The notes below the pieces were generated by a model. It was not told the origin of the DNA, searched no databases, and saw nothing but the letters and a program-made list of their open reading frames with translations. DNA of 20,885 nucleotides from an uncultured Planctomycetaceae bacterium (lineage in GTDB: Bacteria; Planctomycetota; Planctomycetia; Pirellulales; Pirellulaceae), in NCBI GenBank assembly GCA_903927685.1, contig CAIYOB010000021.1, positions 1-20,885 of the forward strand, written 5' to 3'. Of this stretch, positions 1 to 7,921 are shown piece by piece. Numbering within the stretch: the stretch's first letter is position 1; each line of letters starts with the position of its first letter. The translations under genes were made by a program, and so were the position numbers.

Positions 1-642
1 CGGCAGCGGCTGCCCCAGTTGCAGGCATTGGTTCCACGTCTCCAACCAGCGGCCCCGGCCGCGGTCTCGCCAACGACAGGCGACGGCGTAGGTGGCCGGC
101 GGCTGTTCGCCCAGCGACCGGTCCCACTGGCCAATCAGGTCCAACAGATCGGCGTACAGATTGACGTTTCGCGCGGTCACGACATCCACCAGCACGAGCG
201 ACACACCCTGCCGCAATAATGCGGCACACTTGGCGGTAAACTGGCTGCGATGTTCCGGCCGGTCCTTGTTCGCGGGGCTGATCAGTTCGATGGCGGCCAC
301 CAGGCGGCGGCCCCGGCGGGTGTCGTACACGCGGACCTCATATTCCGCGAAATCCGATAACTCGGTTTCCACCGCCAGCGTAGGTTCCGCCGGCGCCCAC
401 ACGGCCGTTGCCACGCCACCGGCTTCCGATGGCGGGCTAAATCTGCCCGCGGCCGGTTCCAACTCAAACGTCGCGACGTCGATTTCCACCTCCGCCCCGA
501 GATGCACGCGCGGACCGGCCATGTACTCCGGGGGGAGCGACTTCCCCAACTGCTGAACAAGCACCGCCGGCCATTGACCGTGGACTTCTTCCCACGAACT
601 GACGTCGCTGAGCGGCGGATGAAAATGATCTCGTAGCGCCAT
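1..642 (-). CDS. DUF4058 family protein, 3' end beyond the window
   Basis: The reading frame is open from an ATG at 642 down to base 1, giving 214 codons; the C-terminus lies outside the window. The start is supported by GAGGAG six bases upstream. The N-terminus begins MALRDHFHPPLSDV and continues with GQWPAVLVQQLGKSLPPEYM and RVHLGAEVEIDV. This pattern is typical of DUF4058, a family frequent in Planctomycetota and Cyanobacteria. The middle part (ELSDFAEYEVRVYD, then LVAAIELISPANK) has the alternating strand pattern and the E-x-I/L-SPxNK motif that recalls PD-(D/E)XK-like folds such as Uma2. No signal peptide or membrane segment is visible. The biochemical function of the family is not established, and the nuclease-fold resemblance is inference. 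The downstream neighbour on this strand is outside the window, so operon context is unknown. Confidence 0.8.
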   Translation of the reverse strand, partial: MALRDHFHPPLSDVSSWEEVHGQWPAVLVQQLGKSLPPEYMAGPRVHLGAEVEIDVATFELEPAAGRFSPPSEAGGVATAVWAPAEPTLAVETELSDFAEYEVRVYDTRRGRRLVAAIELISPANKDRPEHRSQFTAKCAALLRQGVSLVLVDVVTARNVNLYADLLDLIGQWDRSLGEQPPATYAVACRWRDRGRGRWLETWNQCLQLGQPLP

Positions 643-831
643 GCGCGACTCCTCAATGTGTTCTACGGTCTCGACCGTCGCTGCCGACCTCGGTAGCCCA
701 AGTCAGTGTAGCCCATCCGTGCGGCTTTCGATATGGCACAGCGACAGGCACGGCGGAACAGCACGCGGCGTAACGGTTCGACATGGTCCTCCGGCGACGC
801 GGCCGGCCATCGCTACCAGCCGACGATCCGT

Positions 832-1497
832 TCCGCTGGCCAAGGCTTGCGATTCCGGCGGATCGTCGAGGTACTTGAAGAAGTGTCAGCCGACGACGTT
901 CGGCGTCTCTAGGGCCCCCAGCGCAAAGTGCTGGGAGAACCGGGCCCGGCCCTCCTGCGTGCGGACTAGCCAGCCGGCGCCGTGCGTGTTGGCCAAGCCC
1001 GGGGCGTCCAGGGCTTTGGCATACCATTCCGTGATCAGGATCGGCTTGTCCGCCCATGCCCCCCAGTCGCCAAACTCGTCGGCCTGCGGGCCCCACTGGA
1101 CGTAGTAATTCACCGAGACGACGTCGTGATAGGGGGCGAGCATTTTCCAGAACCACGGATTGTCGAACTGGCCGGTGCGGTAGTTGAGCCGCGAGCCGAG
1201 GTAGAGATGGTTCGGGTCGTACCGGCGGACAATCGGCGTGACGATGCGATAGTAGCGTTCAAAGGCGTAGGCGATGAACTCGTACCGGTCGCGCTGCGTC
1301 AGCCGCCGGGCATCCGCCGAACCGTGCCGCGCGGTCAACCACGCGGCGGCGGCGGTGCGGCCGGGTTGCAGATCGGGATTCGCCGCGTCGCTCGCCAGAT
1401 AACGATCCAGCAGGTCGACGGGGCATTGCAGTTCGTTCTCGGTCATGATGCCCAGCAGTGTGGAGTCGTGCACTTCGCCGACCTCCAGGGCCCGGCT
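832..1497 (-). pseudogene. Decayed C-terminal half of an agarase-like glycoside hydrolase
   Basis: This stretch is in the same frame as the LamG reading frame that ends at 1498. It resumes directly after that TAG with SRALEVGEV, the expected end of a LamG domain. It then jumps to HDSTLLGIMTENELQ, which matches DDPWLLGYFTDNELP of the intact agarase-like gene at 6187-7638. The acid/base Glu of TENEL and the nucleophile Glu of ITEWYAK are both still present. The frame stops at TGA 888-886 exactly where the intact copy has Trp (VG-stop-HFFKYLDD here, VGWHWFRYMD there). Homology fades around 832. An internal deletion has removed about 230 residues between LamG and TENEL, compared with the intact copy, and the C-terminal tail is missing. 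An alternative is a short separate gene starting at 1473, but no ribosome binding site supports it. I treat it as a pseudogene. Confidence 0.75.
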
Positions 1498-2148
1498 CTA
1501 GACCCGCAGTTCTCCGACGCGGCCTTTCAGCGCAGGCTTGTTGCCCGCCCCTGTGCCGATCAGCGGCGGTTGGCCGTTGAAGGCCAGGACCGCGCGTTGG
1601 TTCTGTTTGGCGTCCAAGGTACCGTTGACGTACAGCCGCAGGGTCGCGCCGTCCGAGGTGGCTGCCAGAAAGGTCCACGTGCTCAGCGGCAGTTCCGCCC
1701 GGGACTCGAGCAGCGCCTTGGGCGTCTGTTCGTCACCGAACTGACCGTACACGATTCGGCCGCCGGAGACGTACATGCCGAAAACCGGCGTCGTCCAGTC
1801 CGGATTGGCGTTGGGAATGCCGAACAGCACGGTGTTGTTCCGGAGGCAGGCCACCTTGACCCACAGGGCCGTGGTGATCTCCGTGGTCAGGTTGAACGGC
1901 GTCTCGGTCTCGATCCGCACATGCCCATCGATTCCGTCCAGTTCGAGCGAGGTGCCGCCCTGCTCGTTCCGGAGTTCGCCACAGGCGACGCGCCCGTCAT
2001 GGCCGTGGCCGGAGAGGTCCTGCACCACTTTCCCATCGCAGCCGTCGAACCGCCAGTGGCCGGCCAGGCCCGAGGCGGTATCGTCGGCCGCGAACGCGTG
2101 GCCCAGAGGCAACAGGACAGCGAGGGCAACGGTTGTTACGTAGTTCAT
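1498..2148 (-). CDS. Secreted LamG (concanavalin A-like) domain protein, truncated by an in-frame stop
   Basis: This frame encodes 216 residues. The ATG at 2148 is preferred over upstream alternatives because GGAG lies about seven bases before it and it begins a clean signal peptide (MNYVTTVALAVLLPLGHAFA, then ADD). The rest is one LamG/laminin-G-like jelly-roll: GLAGHWRFDG, VVQDLSGHGHDG, LELDGIDGHVRI, ITTALWVKV, STWTFLAATSDG, LRLYVNGTLD and finally GRVGELRV. These domains bind carbohydrate or act as spacers in secreted planctomycete enzymes. The frame ends with TAG where the family normally has Trp (ELRVWSRAL), and the domain continues in frame after it. The gene is therefore the front end of a broken LamG-glycoside hydrolase fusion. 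A short exported LamG protein could still be made; whether it is functional is unknown. Confidence 0.65.
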   Translation of the reverse strand: MNYVTTVALAVLLPLGHAFAADDTASGLAGHWRFDGCDGKVVQDLSGHGHDGRVACGELRNEQGGTSLELDGIDGHVRIETETPFNLTTEITTALWVKVACLRNNTVLFGIPNANPDWTTPVFGMYVSGGRIVYGQFGDEQTPKALLESRAELPLSTWTFLAATSDGATLRLYVNGTLDAKQNQRAVLAFNGQPPLIGTGAGNKPALKGRVGELRV

Positions 2149-2254
2149 GTTCGTCTCCACTTGGCCGAGGAATAGTCTGAGGCCAGACATCGTGTCTGGC
2201 AAGCCGGAGAAGGACTCGCGGCAGGGTTGCTACGGCCGCTATTCCTCGCCGACA

Positions 2255-2285
2255 TTCGAGGTACACTGTTCGTACGGAACTCGAG
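2255..2285. promoter_or_regulatory. Dyad-symmetric sequence upstream of the helicase gene
   Basis: Inverted arms TCGAG (2256-2260) and CTCGA (2280-2284) enclose repeated GTAC words and a GTTC-gtacg-GAAC dyad at 2268-2280. The element ends 15 bases before the helicase ATG, where an operator or a 5' leader hairpin could act. GTTC/GAAC dyads resemble LexA operators of some phyla, and a helicase would be a sensible SOS target. No LexA gene or second copy is in the window, so this is a weak inference. Confidence 0.25.
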
Positions 2286-2299
2286 TATGAGGCGTGTCG

Positions 2300-4771
2300 A
2301 TGAACCTGCAGACCAACCCGCAGCTGGAACTCGCGTTTGAATACGTTCGCAATACGGACAAGAATCTGTTCCTGACCGGAAAGGCCGGTAGCGGCAAGAC
2401 CACCTTCCTGCACCAAATCAAGGCCGAGGGACGGAAGCGTCTGGCCGTCGTCGCCCCCACGGGCGTCGCCGCGATCAATGCCGGCGGCATGACCATCCAC
2501 TCGCTGTTTCAGCTCCCGCTCGGGCTCTATCTGCCAGGCGTTGAACGCGGCGAGCAGAGCCAGCAACGCCGTTTCAAACGCCAGAAGATCCAACTGATCC
2601 GCAGCCTCGATCTGCTCGTGATCGACGAGATCAGCATGGTCCGGGCGGATCTACTGGACGCCGTCGACGAGGTCTTGCGCCGCTTTCGCGACCCTCGCCG
2701 GCCGTTTGGCGGCGTGCAATTGCTGATGATCGGCGACCTGCACCAACTGCCGCCGGTCGTCAGACAGGAAGACTGGGAGGTGCTGAGCCGGTTCTACGAT
2801 ACGCCCTATTTCTTCGGCAGCCGCGCGCTCGCCCAGACCGACTACATTTCGCTCGAACTGAAACACATTTACCGCCAGTCCGACCCGGCGTTCATTGCTC
2901 TCCTGAACCAAGTGCGGGACAACTGCCTGGACGGGGAATCGCTGCGGAAACTCAACAGCCGATTCGTGCCGAATTTCCAGCCGCCCCGGACGGATGCCTA
3001 CATCACGCTGACGGCGACCAATGCGGCCGCACAGGAGATCAACGCCGGGAACCTTGCCCAACTCACGACTCGACGGCATGTCTTCGAGGCACACGTGGCG
3101 GGCGAGTTTCCCGCGAGTTCCTATCCGACCGAGCAAACCCTGGAGTTCAAGACGGGCGCTCAGGTCATGTTCATCAGGAACGACCTGCAGCCCGAACGGC
3201 GATACTTCAACGGCCGCATCGGCCGGATCACACACATCGAAGAAGACCTGATCTTCGTGCGTTGCCCGGGAGACGCCGCCGACATCGTCGTCGCCCCCGC
3301 CGAATGGCAGAACGTGAAATACTCGCTGAACGAAGAAACAAAGAAGATCGATGAGCAGGTGGTCGGCACGTTCACTCAGTATCCGCTCAAGCTCGCTTGG
3401 GCCATCACCATCCACAAGAGCCAGGGCCTGACGTTCGAGCGAGCGATCATTGATGCCCAAGCCGCCTTCGCGTACGGGCAAGTCTACGTCGCCCTCAGCC
3501 GCTGTAAGAGCCTGGAAGGGATCGTGTTGCGGTCCCGCATCGACAACTCGACAGTCAAGACGGATCCCGTGGTACGACAATTCAGTCAGGACGCGGAACG
3601 CCTGGCTCCCAGTGAGTCGCAATTGCAGCAAGCGAAACGCGAATTCCAGGTGTCGCTTCTGAGTGAATTGTTTCGCTTCGACTCGATTGCGAACGGGCTG
3701 GAGGAACTCGGCATCACGTGCGCCCAGCACGGAAGATCGCTCGCGCCGCCGACTCTGGAGCAGGTGCAATCGCTGTCCCAGCGGGCAGGGACGCAGTTGC
3801 TGGACGTCGCGGAAAAGTTTGCGCCGCAGCTGGTCGAGTACCTCGGGCAAGACGCCATGCCCGAAGCCAACCAGGCATTGCAGGTCCGCATTCAGCGAGC
3901 GAGCACCTACTTCACGGAGAAAATCGCGGGGCTCTTGCAGGAGGCGAACTCGATTCCCACGGTTTCCGACAATCAAGCGGTCGGTACGGCCCTGGTGGCT
4001 CAACTGCGTGCACTTCAGTTCGCGTTGTTTGCGAAACGCGCCTGCTTTGCTGCCTGCGGCGGCGGCTTCACCACCGAAGCCTACAGCCGGGCGAAGGTCA
4101 ACGCGGAGCTGGATTTCGCCAAGGCCGTTCCCGCGTCCTCGCCCAGTTCGCACGTCGTGCCTAAAGGCATTCCGCACCCGACTCTGTATCGACGCCTGCT
4201 CGAGTGGCGCGAGGAAACGTCGCAGCAGAATGGCCGGTCGCCGGGGGAAGTCATTCCGAATGCGTCGCTGCGGGAATTGGTGACCCGTCTGCCGACCAAT
4301 AACGCCCAGCTTCGTCAAATCAACGGAATTGGTAAAGCGCGACTGCGGCGGTATGGCAAGGAGATCAGCGAGTTGATTCGGAAGTACTGCGGCGAGCAAC
4401 CGCCTGCCGAGAATCCAACCGCCACGCCGGCGCGTCCGCAACGCCGCACCTCGGAGACTCAGCGCCACAGTTTTGAACTGTTTCGCGCCGGCCGGAGTCT
4501 GGATGAGATTGCCGCCGAGCGGCATCTCACGCGGGGCACCATCGAAGGGCATCTATCCCATTTCATCGGCCTCGGTGACTTGGACATATACGCAGTGCTC
4601 GCTCGGGAGACGGTTGCCGACATCCAGCAGTTCCTGGAAGCCCAACCGGAGGCGACCGCGGCCGAGGCGAAAGCGCACTTCGGGGACAAGTACAGCTTCG
4701 GCGAGTTGAAGATGGTTATCTGTCACGCTCAGAGGCACAAGTCTTCAGCCGGTCCTCTTCTTCCTCGCTGA
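2300..4771 (+). CDS. PIF1/RecD-like superfamily 1B DNA helicase with HRDC and HTH_40 domains
   Basis: This encodes an 823-residue cytoplasmic ATP-dependent helicase. ATG 2300 is chosen over GTG 2294 because GAGG at 2289-2292 is seven bases from the ATG but overlaps the spacer of the GTG. Residues 27-34 are the Walker A loop (GKAGSGKT). Residues 105-112 are Walker B with LVIDEIS. MIGDLHQLPPV near 143-153 is the Q/H motif of the PIF1/RecD group. The UvrD_C_2-like end (AWAITIHKSQGLTFERAI, then VALSRC) lies around 365-402. An HRDC-like helical domain with LRQINGIGKARLRRYG follows at about 625-700. A C-terminal HTH_40 domain (DEIAAERHLTRGTIEGHL) lies at about 715-805. This order is known from helicases of Bacteroidota and Planctomycetota. 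A role in replication-fork or repair work is inferred from the family. The gene is monocistronic and faces the next gene tail to tail. Confidence 0.92.
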   Translation: MNLQTNPQLELAFEYVRNTDKNLFLTGKAGSGKTTFLHQIKAEGRKRLAVVAPTGVAAINAGGMTIHSLFQLPLGLYLPGVERGEQSQQRRFKRQKIQLIRSLDLLVIDEISMVRADLLDAVDEVLRRFRDPRRPFGGVQLLMIGDLHQLPPVVRQEDWEVLSRFYDTPYFFGSRALAQTDYISLELKHIYRQSDPAFIALLNQVRDNCLDGESLRKLNSRFVPNFQPPRTDAYITLTATNAAAQEINAGNLAQLTTRRHVFEAHVAGEFPASSYPTEQTLEFKTGAQVMFIRNDLQPERRYFNGRIGRITHIEEDLIFVRCPGDAADIVVAPAEWQNVKYSLNEETKKIDEQVVGTFTQYPLKLAWAITIHKSQGLTFERAIIDAQAAFAYGQVYVALSRCKSLEGIVLRSRIDNSTVKTDPVVRQFSQDAERLAPSESQLQQAKREFQVSLLSELFRFDSIANGLEELGITCAQHGRSLAPPTLEQVQSLSQRAGTQLLDVAEKFAPQLVEYLGQDAMPEANQALQVRIQRASTYFTEKIAGLLQEANSIPTVSDNQAVGTALVAQLRALQFALFAKRACFAACGGGFTTEAYSRAKVNAELDFAKAVPASSPSSHVVPKGIPHPTLYRRLLEWREETSQQNGRSPGEVIPNASLRELVTRLPTNNAQLRQINGIGKARLRRYGKEISELIRKYCGEQPPAENPTATPARPQRRTSETQRHSFELFRAGRSLDEIAAERHLTRGTIEGHLSHFIGLGDLDIYAVLARETVADIQQFLEAQPEATAAEAKAHFGDKYSFGELKMVICHAQRHKSSAGPLLPR

Positions 4772-4785
4772 CGCTTCGGGTTACG
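4764..4785. repeat. Fragment resembling a dispersed planctomycete intergenic repeat
   Basis: The phrase CTCGCTGACGCTTCGGGTTA spans the end of the helicase gene. In the reverse direction it translates to the NPKRQR peptide that recurs in spurious planctomycete gene models. I recognise it from general knowledge and see only one copy here, so repeat status cannot be shown from this window. The last helicase codons may be borrowed from this insertion. Confidence 0.35.
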
Positions 4786-4832
4786 ATCCGCGGCGTTCCG
4801 ATCGAGGCCCGTTCTGGCAGGCCGAGACCTCG

Positions 4833-6092
4833 CTACACGTTCTTCGCCTCGCGCACGAACCCTGGGTCCACGGTCACACCGAATCCGGGGCCGGAGGGGC
4901 AGCGGACGACGCCGCGTTCGCATTTCAGGGACGAAGTCGCACAGCTGACCGGCAAGTCGGTGTTGCCTTTGAACTCCATGTGCTCGCCGATGTTGGGCGT
5001 GAACGAAGCGAACTGGACGACGTCCAGGTAGCCCAGTCCCCCGCCGGACATGTGCGGGACGACTTGCATCCCGGCCGCCGCGGCCATCCGCGCCACCTGG
5101 GTCGCGCGGATCAAGCCGCCGCCGTAGTGCAGGTCCGGCTGGACGATGTCCACCGCTCGGTTGGCGATCAGCCACCGCCAGCGATGCAGGCTGAATTCCT
5201 GCTCGCCTCCGGCGACCGGGATCGTCAGCGCGTCGGCGACTTCCTTCGTCGCCCACAAGTCGTCGAACTCGCACGGCTCCTCGTAGAACCCATAGCCGTG
5301 GGCCTCCATCAGCCGACCGATCCGGATGGCCTCGCCTGCGTCGTAGCTGCTGTTGGCGTCGGCGTACAAGGTCATCGCGTCGCCGAAGACCGTGCGGACT
5401 TGCGGGATCAGCGCTTCGGTGCGGCCGGGCAGCGAGTCGGCGTTGCGGCTCATCCGTCCGCCCAGCCGGAACTTCAGGGCCCGTGCGCCGGAATCCGCGA
5501 CCAGCTTCTGCAAGTGCGCCAACTCGGCCTCGGGCGCATTGCCCCGGTTGCCGCTGGCGACGTAGACCGGGATCTCGCGCCGCAACGTCCCGCCGAACAG
5601 GTCTGCCAAGGGCCGCTGGGCCGTCTGGCCCAGCAATTCGAGCAGGGCCATTTCGATGGCGGCGACGCAGACCCACAGGGCCAGGCCCTGCAGTTTGTAG
5701 TTGCTGGAATGGCGGTAGACGTCCCAGAGCAGCCGCTGCAGGTCGCGCGCGTCCTTGCCGACGAAAAACGGCGCGACTTGCTTGAGAAACAGCGGATACA
5801 TCAGCGCCATCCGATCCGGGTTCGGGACGGTGACGGCTTCGACCCCGTCCGTCGAACGCACACGGACCAGGTAGACCCGGCCGTTCTGCAGCAGTTCGAC
5901 CGAAGCGACCTTGACCGGCTGCTTCAGGAACGAGACGTCGAGCACCGGCTCGTCGGCCAGGCGGGCCAGCTCTTCCGCCGTCGTCGTCGGCTCGGTCTGC
6001 GCGCCGGCGCTGGCTGCGAAGCCGGCGACGGCAGCCGTTTTCAAAAAGACGCGGCGTGTGCTTCCGGGAAAGTCAGGGCTGGATGCGGCCAT
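4833..6092 (-). CDS. Tat-exported enolase-superfamily (mandelate racemase/muconate lactonizing-like) enzyme
   Basis: This encodes 419 residues from ATG 6092, with GGAG eight bases upstream; a TTG further upstream lacks such a site. Residues 12-30 form a twin-arginine signal (TRRVFLKTAAVAGFAASAG), so the enzyme should fold in the cytoplasm and be exported. The C-terminal barrel has the enolase-superfamily residues. These are K207-F-R209 on strand 2, metal ligands D245 (YADANSS), E271/E272 (FYEEPCE) and E297 (AGGEQEF), and the D320/H347 pair (VQPDLHYGG, VVPHMSGGG). The Asp-His spacing of 27 equals that of mandelate racemase. Such enzymes abstract a proton alpha to a carboxylate, giving racemisation, dehydration or cycloisomerisation of sugar acids. 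The substrate cannot be read from the sequence. Its divergent neighbour is an agarase-like hydrolase, so a polysaccharide-derived sugar acid is a reasonable guess. The second Lys of the usual KxK is Arg. Confidence 0.88.
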   Translation of the reverse strand: MAASSPDFPGSTRRVFLKTAAVAGFAASAGAQTEPTTTAEELARLADEPVLDVSFLKQPVKVASVELLQNGRVYLVRVRSTDGVEAVTVPNPDRMALMYPLFLKQVAPFFVGKDARDLQRLLWDVYRHSSNYKLQGLALWVCVAAIEMALLELLGQTAQRPLADLFGGTLRREIPVYVASGNRGNAPEAELAHLQKLVADSGARALKFRLGGRMSRNADSLPGRTEALIPQVRTVFGDAMTLYADANSSYDAGEAIRIGRLMEAHGYGFYEEPCEFDDLWATKEVADALTIPVAGGEQEFSLHRWRWLIANRAVDIVQPDLHYGGGLIRATQVARMAAAAGMQVVPHMSGGGLGYLDVVQFASFTPNIGEHMEFKGNTDLPVSCATSSLKCERGVVRCPSGPGFGVTVDPGFVREAKNV

Positions 6093-6114
6093 CGCGAATC
6101 TCCGCGGTAGGGGA

Positions 6115-6165
6115 CTTGGCAACGAGGAACTGCTGCATTCGAATGCTCAGACGCGGCCTTGGCAA
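6115..6165. promoter_or_regulatory. Candidate shared operator in a divergent promoter region
   Basis: The 94 bases between the divergent starts at 6092 and 6187 hold a perfect 12-base palindrome, GCATTCGAATGC (6135-6146). It is flanked on both sides by the direct repeat CTTGGCAA (6115-6122 and 6158-6165). This symmetry midway between two genes suggests a regulator controlling both. No regulator gene is adjacent, and no convincing -35/-10 pair was recognised. Confidence 0.35.
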
Positions 6166-6186
6166 GCACCGCTCTGGAGAGAAACC

Positions 6187-7638
6187 ATGAAATCGACGCA
6201 TCGCGGCTCGGGAGTGGGATTCTGCATCCTGCTGGCGTTGGCTCAGTTGCCTGCGGCCTGGTCCGCAGACGGTCCGCTGGTCAAGGTGAAGCGCAAGCCC
6301 ACCGACGCGGAGTGGACGGAGCGAGCGGCGCGGCCCGTGGGGCAGATCGAAGGCTTCCGGCCGGCGGCCGTTCCGCTGGATCGCTTCGGCGGTCGCTCGG
6401 ATCGGACGGCGCGGGCCAGCGGCTTCTTTCGCGTGGAACAGGTCGACGGCCGCTGGTGGCTGGTGGATCCGGACGGCGGTCTGTTCTTGAGCGTCGGGGT
6501 TAACGGCGTGCGGCTGGGGAGCACGCCGACGGTTCAGGCGGCGCTGAAGGAACGGTTCGGCACGCCGCAGCGTTGGGCCCAGGTGGAATCGGTGCGTTTG
6601 CGCGAGGCGGGGTTCAATTCGACCGGGGCGTGGAGCGACGTGCCGCTGCTGCGGGCGGCGGAGACGCCTCTGGCCTACTGTCTCGAAGGCGTGGCCGCGC
6701 GGGCCGGCGACGCGGGCTCGGCGGCCCCCAAGGGCGGCTTCATGCGGGCCTTCGGCCGGCACCTGGGCGTGTCCCGCCAGGGCTCGGGCCATGCGCTGTA
6801 TCCCGAAGATTGCATCCCGGTCTTTCACCCGGACTTTGCGCCGTTCTGCGACCGGCACGCCCGCCCGCTGGCGGACTGGAAAGACGATCCCTGGCTGCTG
6901 GGCTACTTTACCGACAACGAGTTGCCGATGCCCAAATTGGACAAGTACCTGGCATTGAACTCCGAAGACCCGGCGATGGGTTCCAGTTGGCGGGCGGCTC
7001 GGGAGTGGCTGGACGCGCGTCGCGGCCCCGGCGCGGCGCCGACGGACGCGGACCGCGAAGCCTGGATCGAATTCGCGTACGAGCGCTATTTTGCCGCCGT
7101 GGCCGGCGCCATCCGCCGCCAGGATCCGCAGCACTTGATCTTGGGTTCGAGGTTCTACGGAGCCGAAAAGGGCCAGGCCGCCGCGTTTCGCGCGGCGGGC
7201 CGGCACTGCGATGTGATCGCCGTGAACCACTATGGCGTGTGGGAGCCGAAGCCGGCGGACATCGAACGGTGGACCCACTGGTCGGGCCGGCCGGTGATGA
7301 TCACCGAGTGGTACGCCAAGGGCGCGGACAGCGGCTACACGAACCACAGCGGCGCCGGCTGGCTGGTGCCGACCCAGCGCGATCGCGGGCTGTTCTATCA
7401 GACCTTTACCGGCGGCCTGCTGCGAGCCAAAAACTGCGTGGGCTGGCACTGGTTCCGCTACATGGACAACGATCCCGCTGACACGACCGCCGATCCCTCG
7501 AATGTGGATTCGAACAAGGGCGTCGTGACGATCCGCTTCGAACCCTACGATCCGCTGCTGGACGCCATGCGGGAGCTGAACCGGACGGTCTACAGACTGA
7601 TCGATTATCTGGACTCCACCGGCCAAACGCCGAGATGA
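6187..7638 (+). CDS. Secreted agarase-like glycoside hydrolase (clan GH-A type)
   Basis: This encodes 483 residues. ATG 6187 follows GGAGAGAA and opens a signal peptide (KSTHRGSGVGFCILLALAQL, cleavage near AWSA). An N-terminal segment with the phrase FRVEQVDGRWWLVDPDGGLF (81-100) is typical of agarase-like enzymes. The catalytic barrel follows. E245 in LLGYFTDNELP is the likely acid/base. E374 in PVMITEWYAKG is the likely nucleophile. NHYG (347-350) and the late GWHWFRYMDNDP (419-430) are conserved aromatic and active-site regions. The pattern is closest to what databases call agarase or GH50-like. The substrate is presumably a galactan, but this is not proven by sequence. It is divergent from the enolase-superfamily gene, and a broken paralogue lies at 832-2148. 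No LamG or carbohydrate-binding module is present in this copy. Confidence 0.82.
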   Translation: MKSTHRGSGVGFCILLALAQLPAAWSADGPLVKVKRKPTDAEWTERAARPVGQIEGFRPAAVPLDRFGGRSDRTARASGFFRVEQVDGRWWLVDPDGGLFLSVGVNGVRLGSTPTVQAALKERFGTPQRWAQVESVRLREAGFNSTGAWSDVPLLRAAETPLAYCLEGVAARAGDAGSAAPKGGFMRAFGRHLGVSRQGSGHALYPEDCIPVFHPDFAPFCDRHARPLADWKDDPWLLGYFTDNELPMPKLDKYLALNSEDPAMGSSWRAAREWLDARRGPGAAPTDADREAWIEFAYERYFAAVAGAIRRQDPQHLILGSRFYGAEKGQAAAFRAAGRHCDVIAVNHYGVWEPKPADIERWTHWSGRPVMITEWYAKGADSGYTNHSGAGWLVPTQRDRGLFYQTFTGGLLRAKNCVGWHWFRYMDNDPADTTADPSNVDSNKGVVTIRFEPYDPLLDAMRELNRTVYRLIDYLDSTGQTPR

Positions 7639-7921
7639 TTGGTGCGGCCGTCGTTCCTGCCATGCGGATACCGACCGGCGACCTCCGCTGTCCAAGCCAG
7701 TTTTCCGGCTGCCTTCCTCCCACCAACGGCTTCTTTTGGGTAGAATCGCGGCCTGGCCAAACATCACGAAACCGCGACTCTTGTCTGGTTTTGGGAATGG
7801 TACTCAACGAGTTGACAATCGCTATGATCGGGCCGGCTATGCGAGAATCCCGCGGTCCTGACGATTCATCCCGTATGGTGCGAAGACGGGCCGAATCGGG
7901 CGTGCTGGAAGGGAGGCCGTG
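7639..7921. other. 283-base intergenic region before the ATPase-HNH operon
   Basis: No convincing gene is seen here. A reading frame on the plus strand (7635-7922) has no ribosome binding site and no family features. The only element I can name is a perfect TTGACA hexamer in the second half, listed separately as a promoter candidate. Confidence 0.5.
7812..7841 (+). promoter_or_regulatory. Possible sigma-70-type promoter of the ATPase-HNH operon
   Basis: A perfect TTGACA lies at 7812-7817. At 17-19 bases spacing there is only a weak -10 candidate (GGCTAT/CTATGC, 7835-7842). A transcript from here would have a leader of roughly 75 bases before the ATG at 7922. The -35 is good and the -10 is poor. 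Confidence 0.3.

Noticed and set aside
886..1500. Recoding of TAG or TGA as an amino acid to join the LamG and hydrolase parts
   Set aside because: TGA and TAG act as normal stops in intact genes here, the gene also has a large internal deletion and lost C-terminus, and no selenocysteine-type hairpin was seen. Decay is simpler.
6073..7767. Long minus-strand open frame opposite the agarase-like gene
   Set aside because: No ribosome binding site or domain; the plus strand has a signal peptide and both catalytic Glu motifs.
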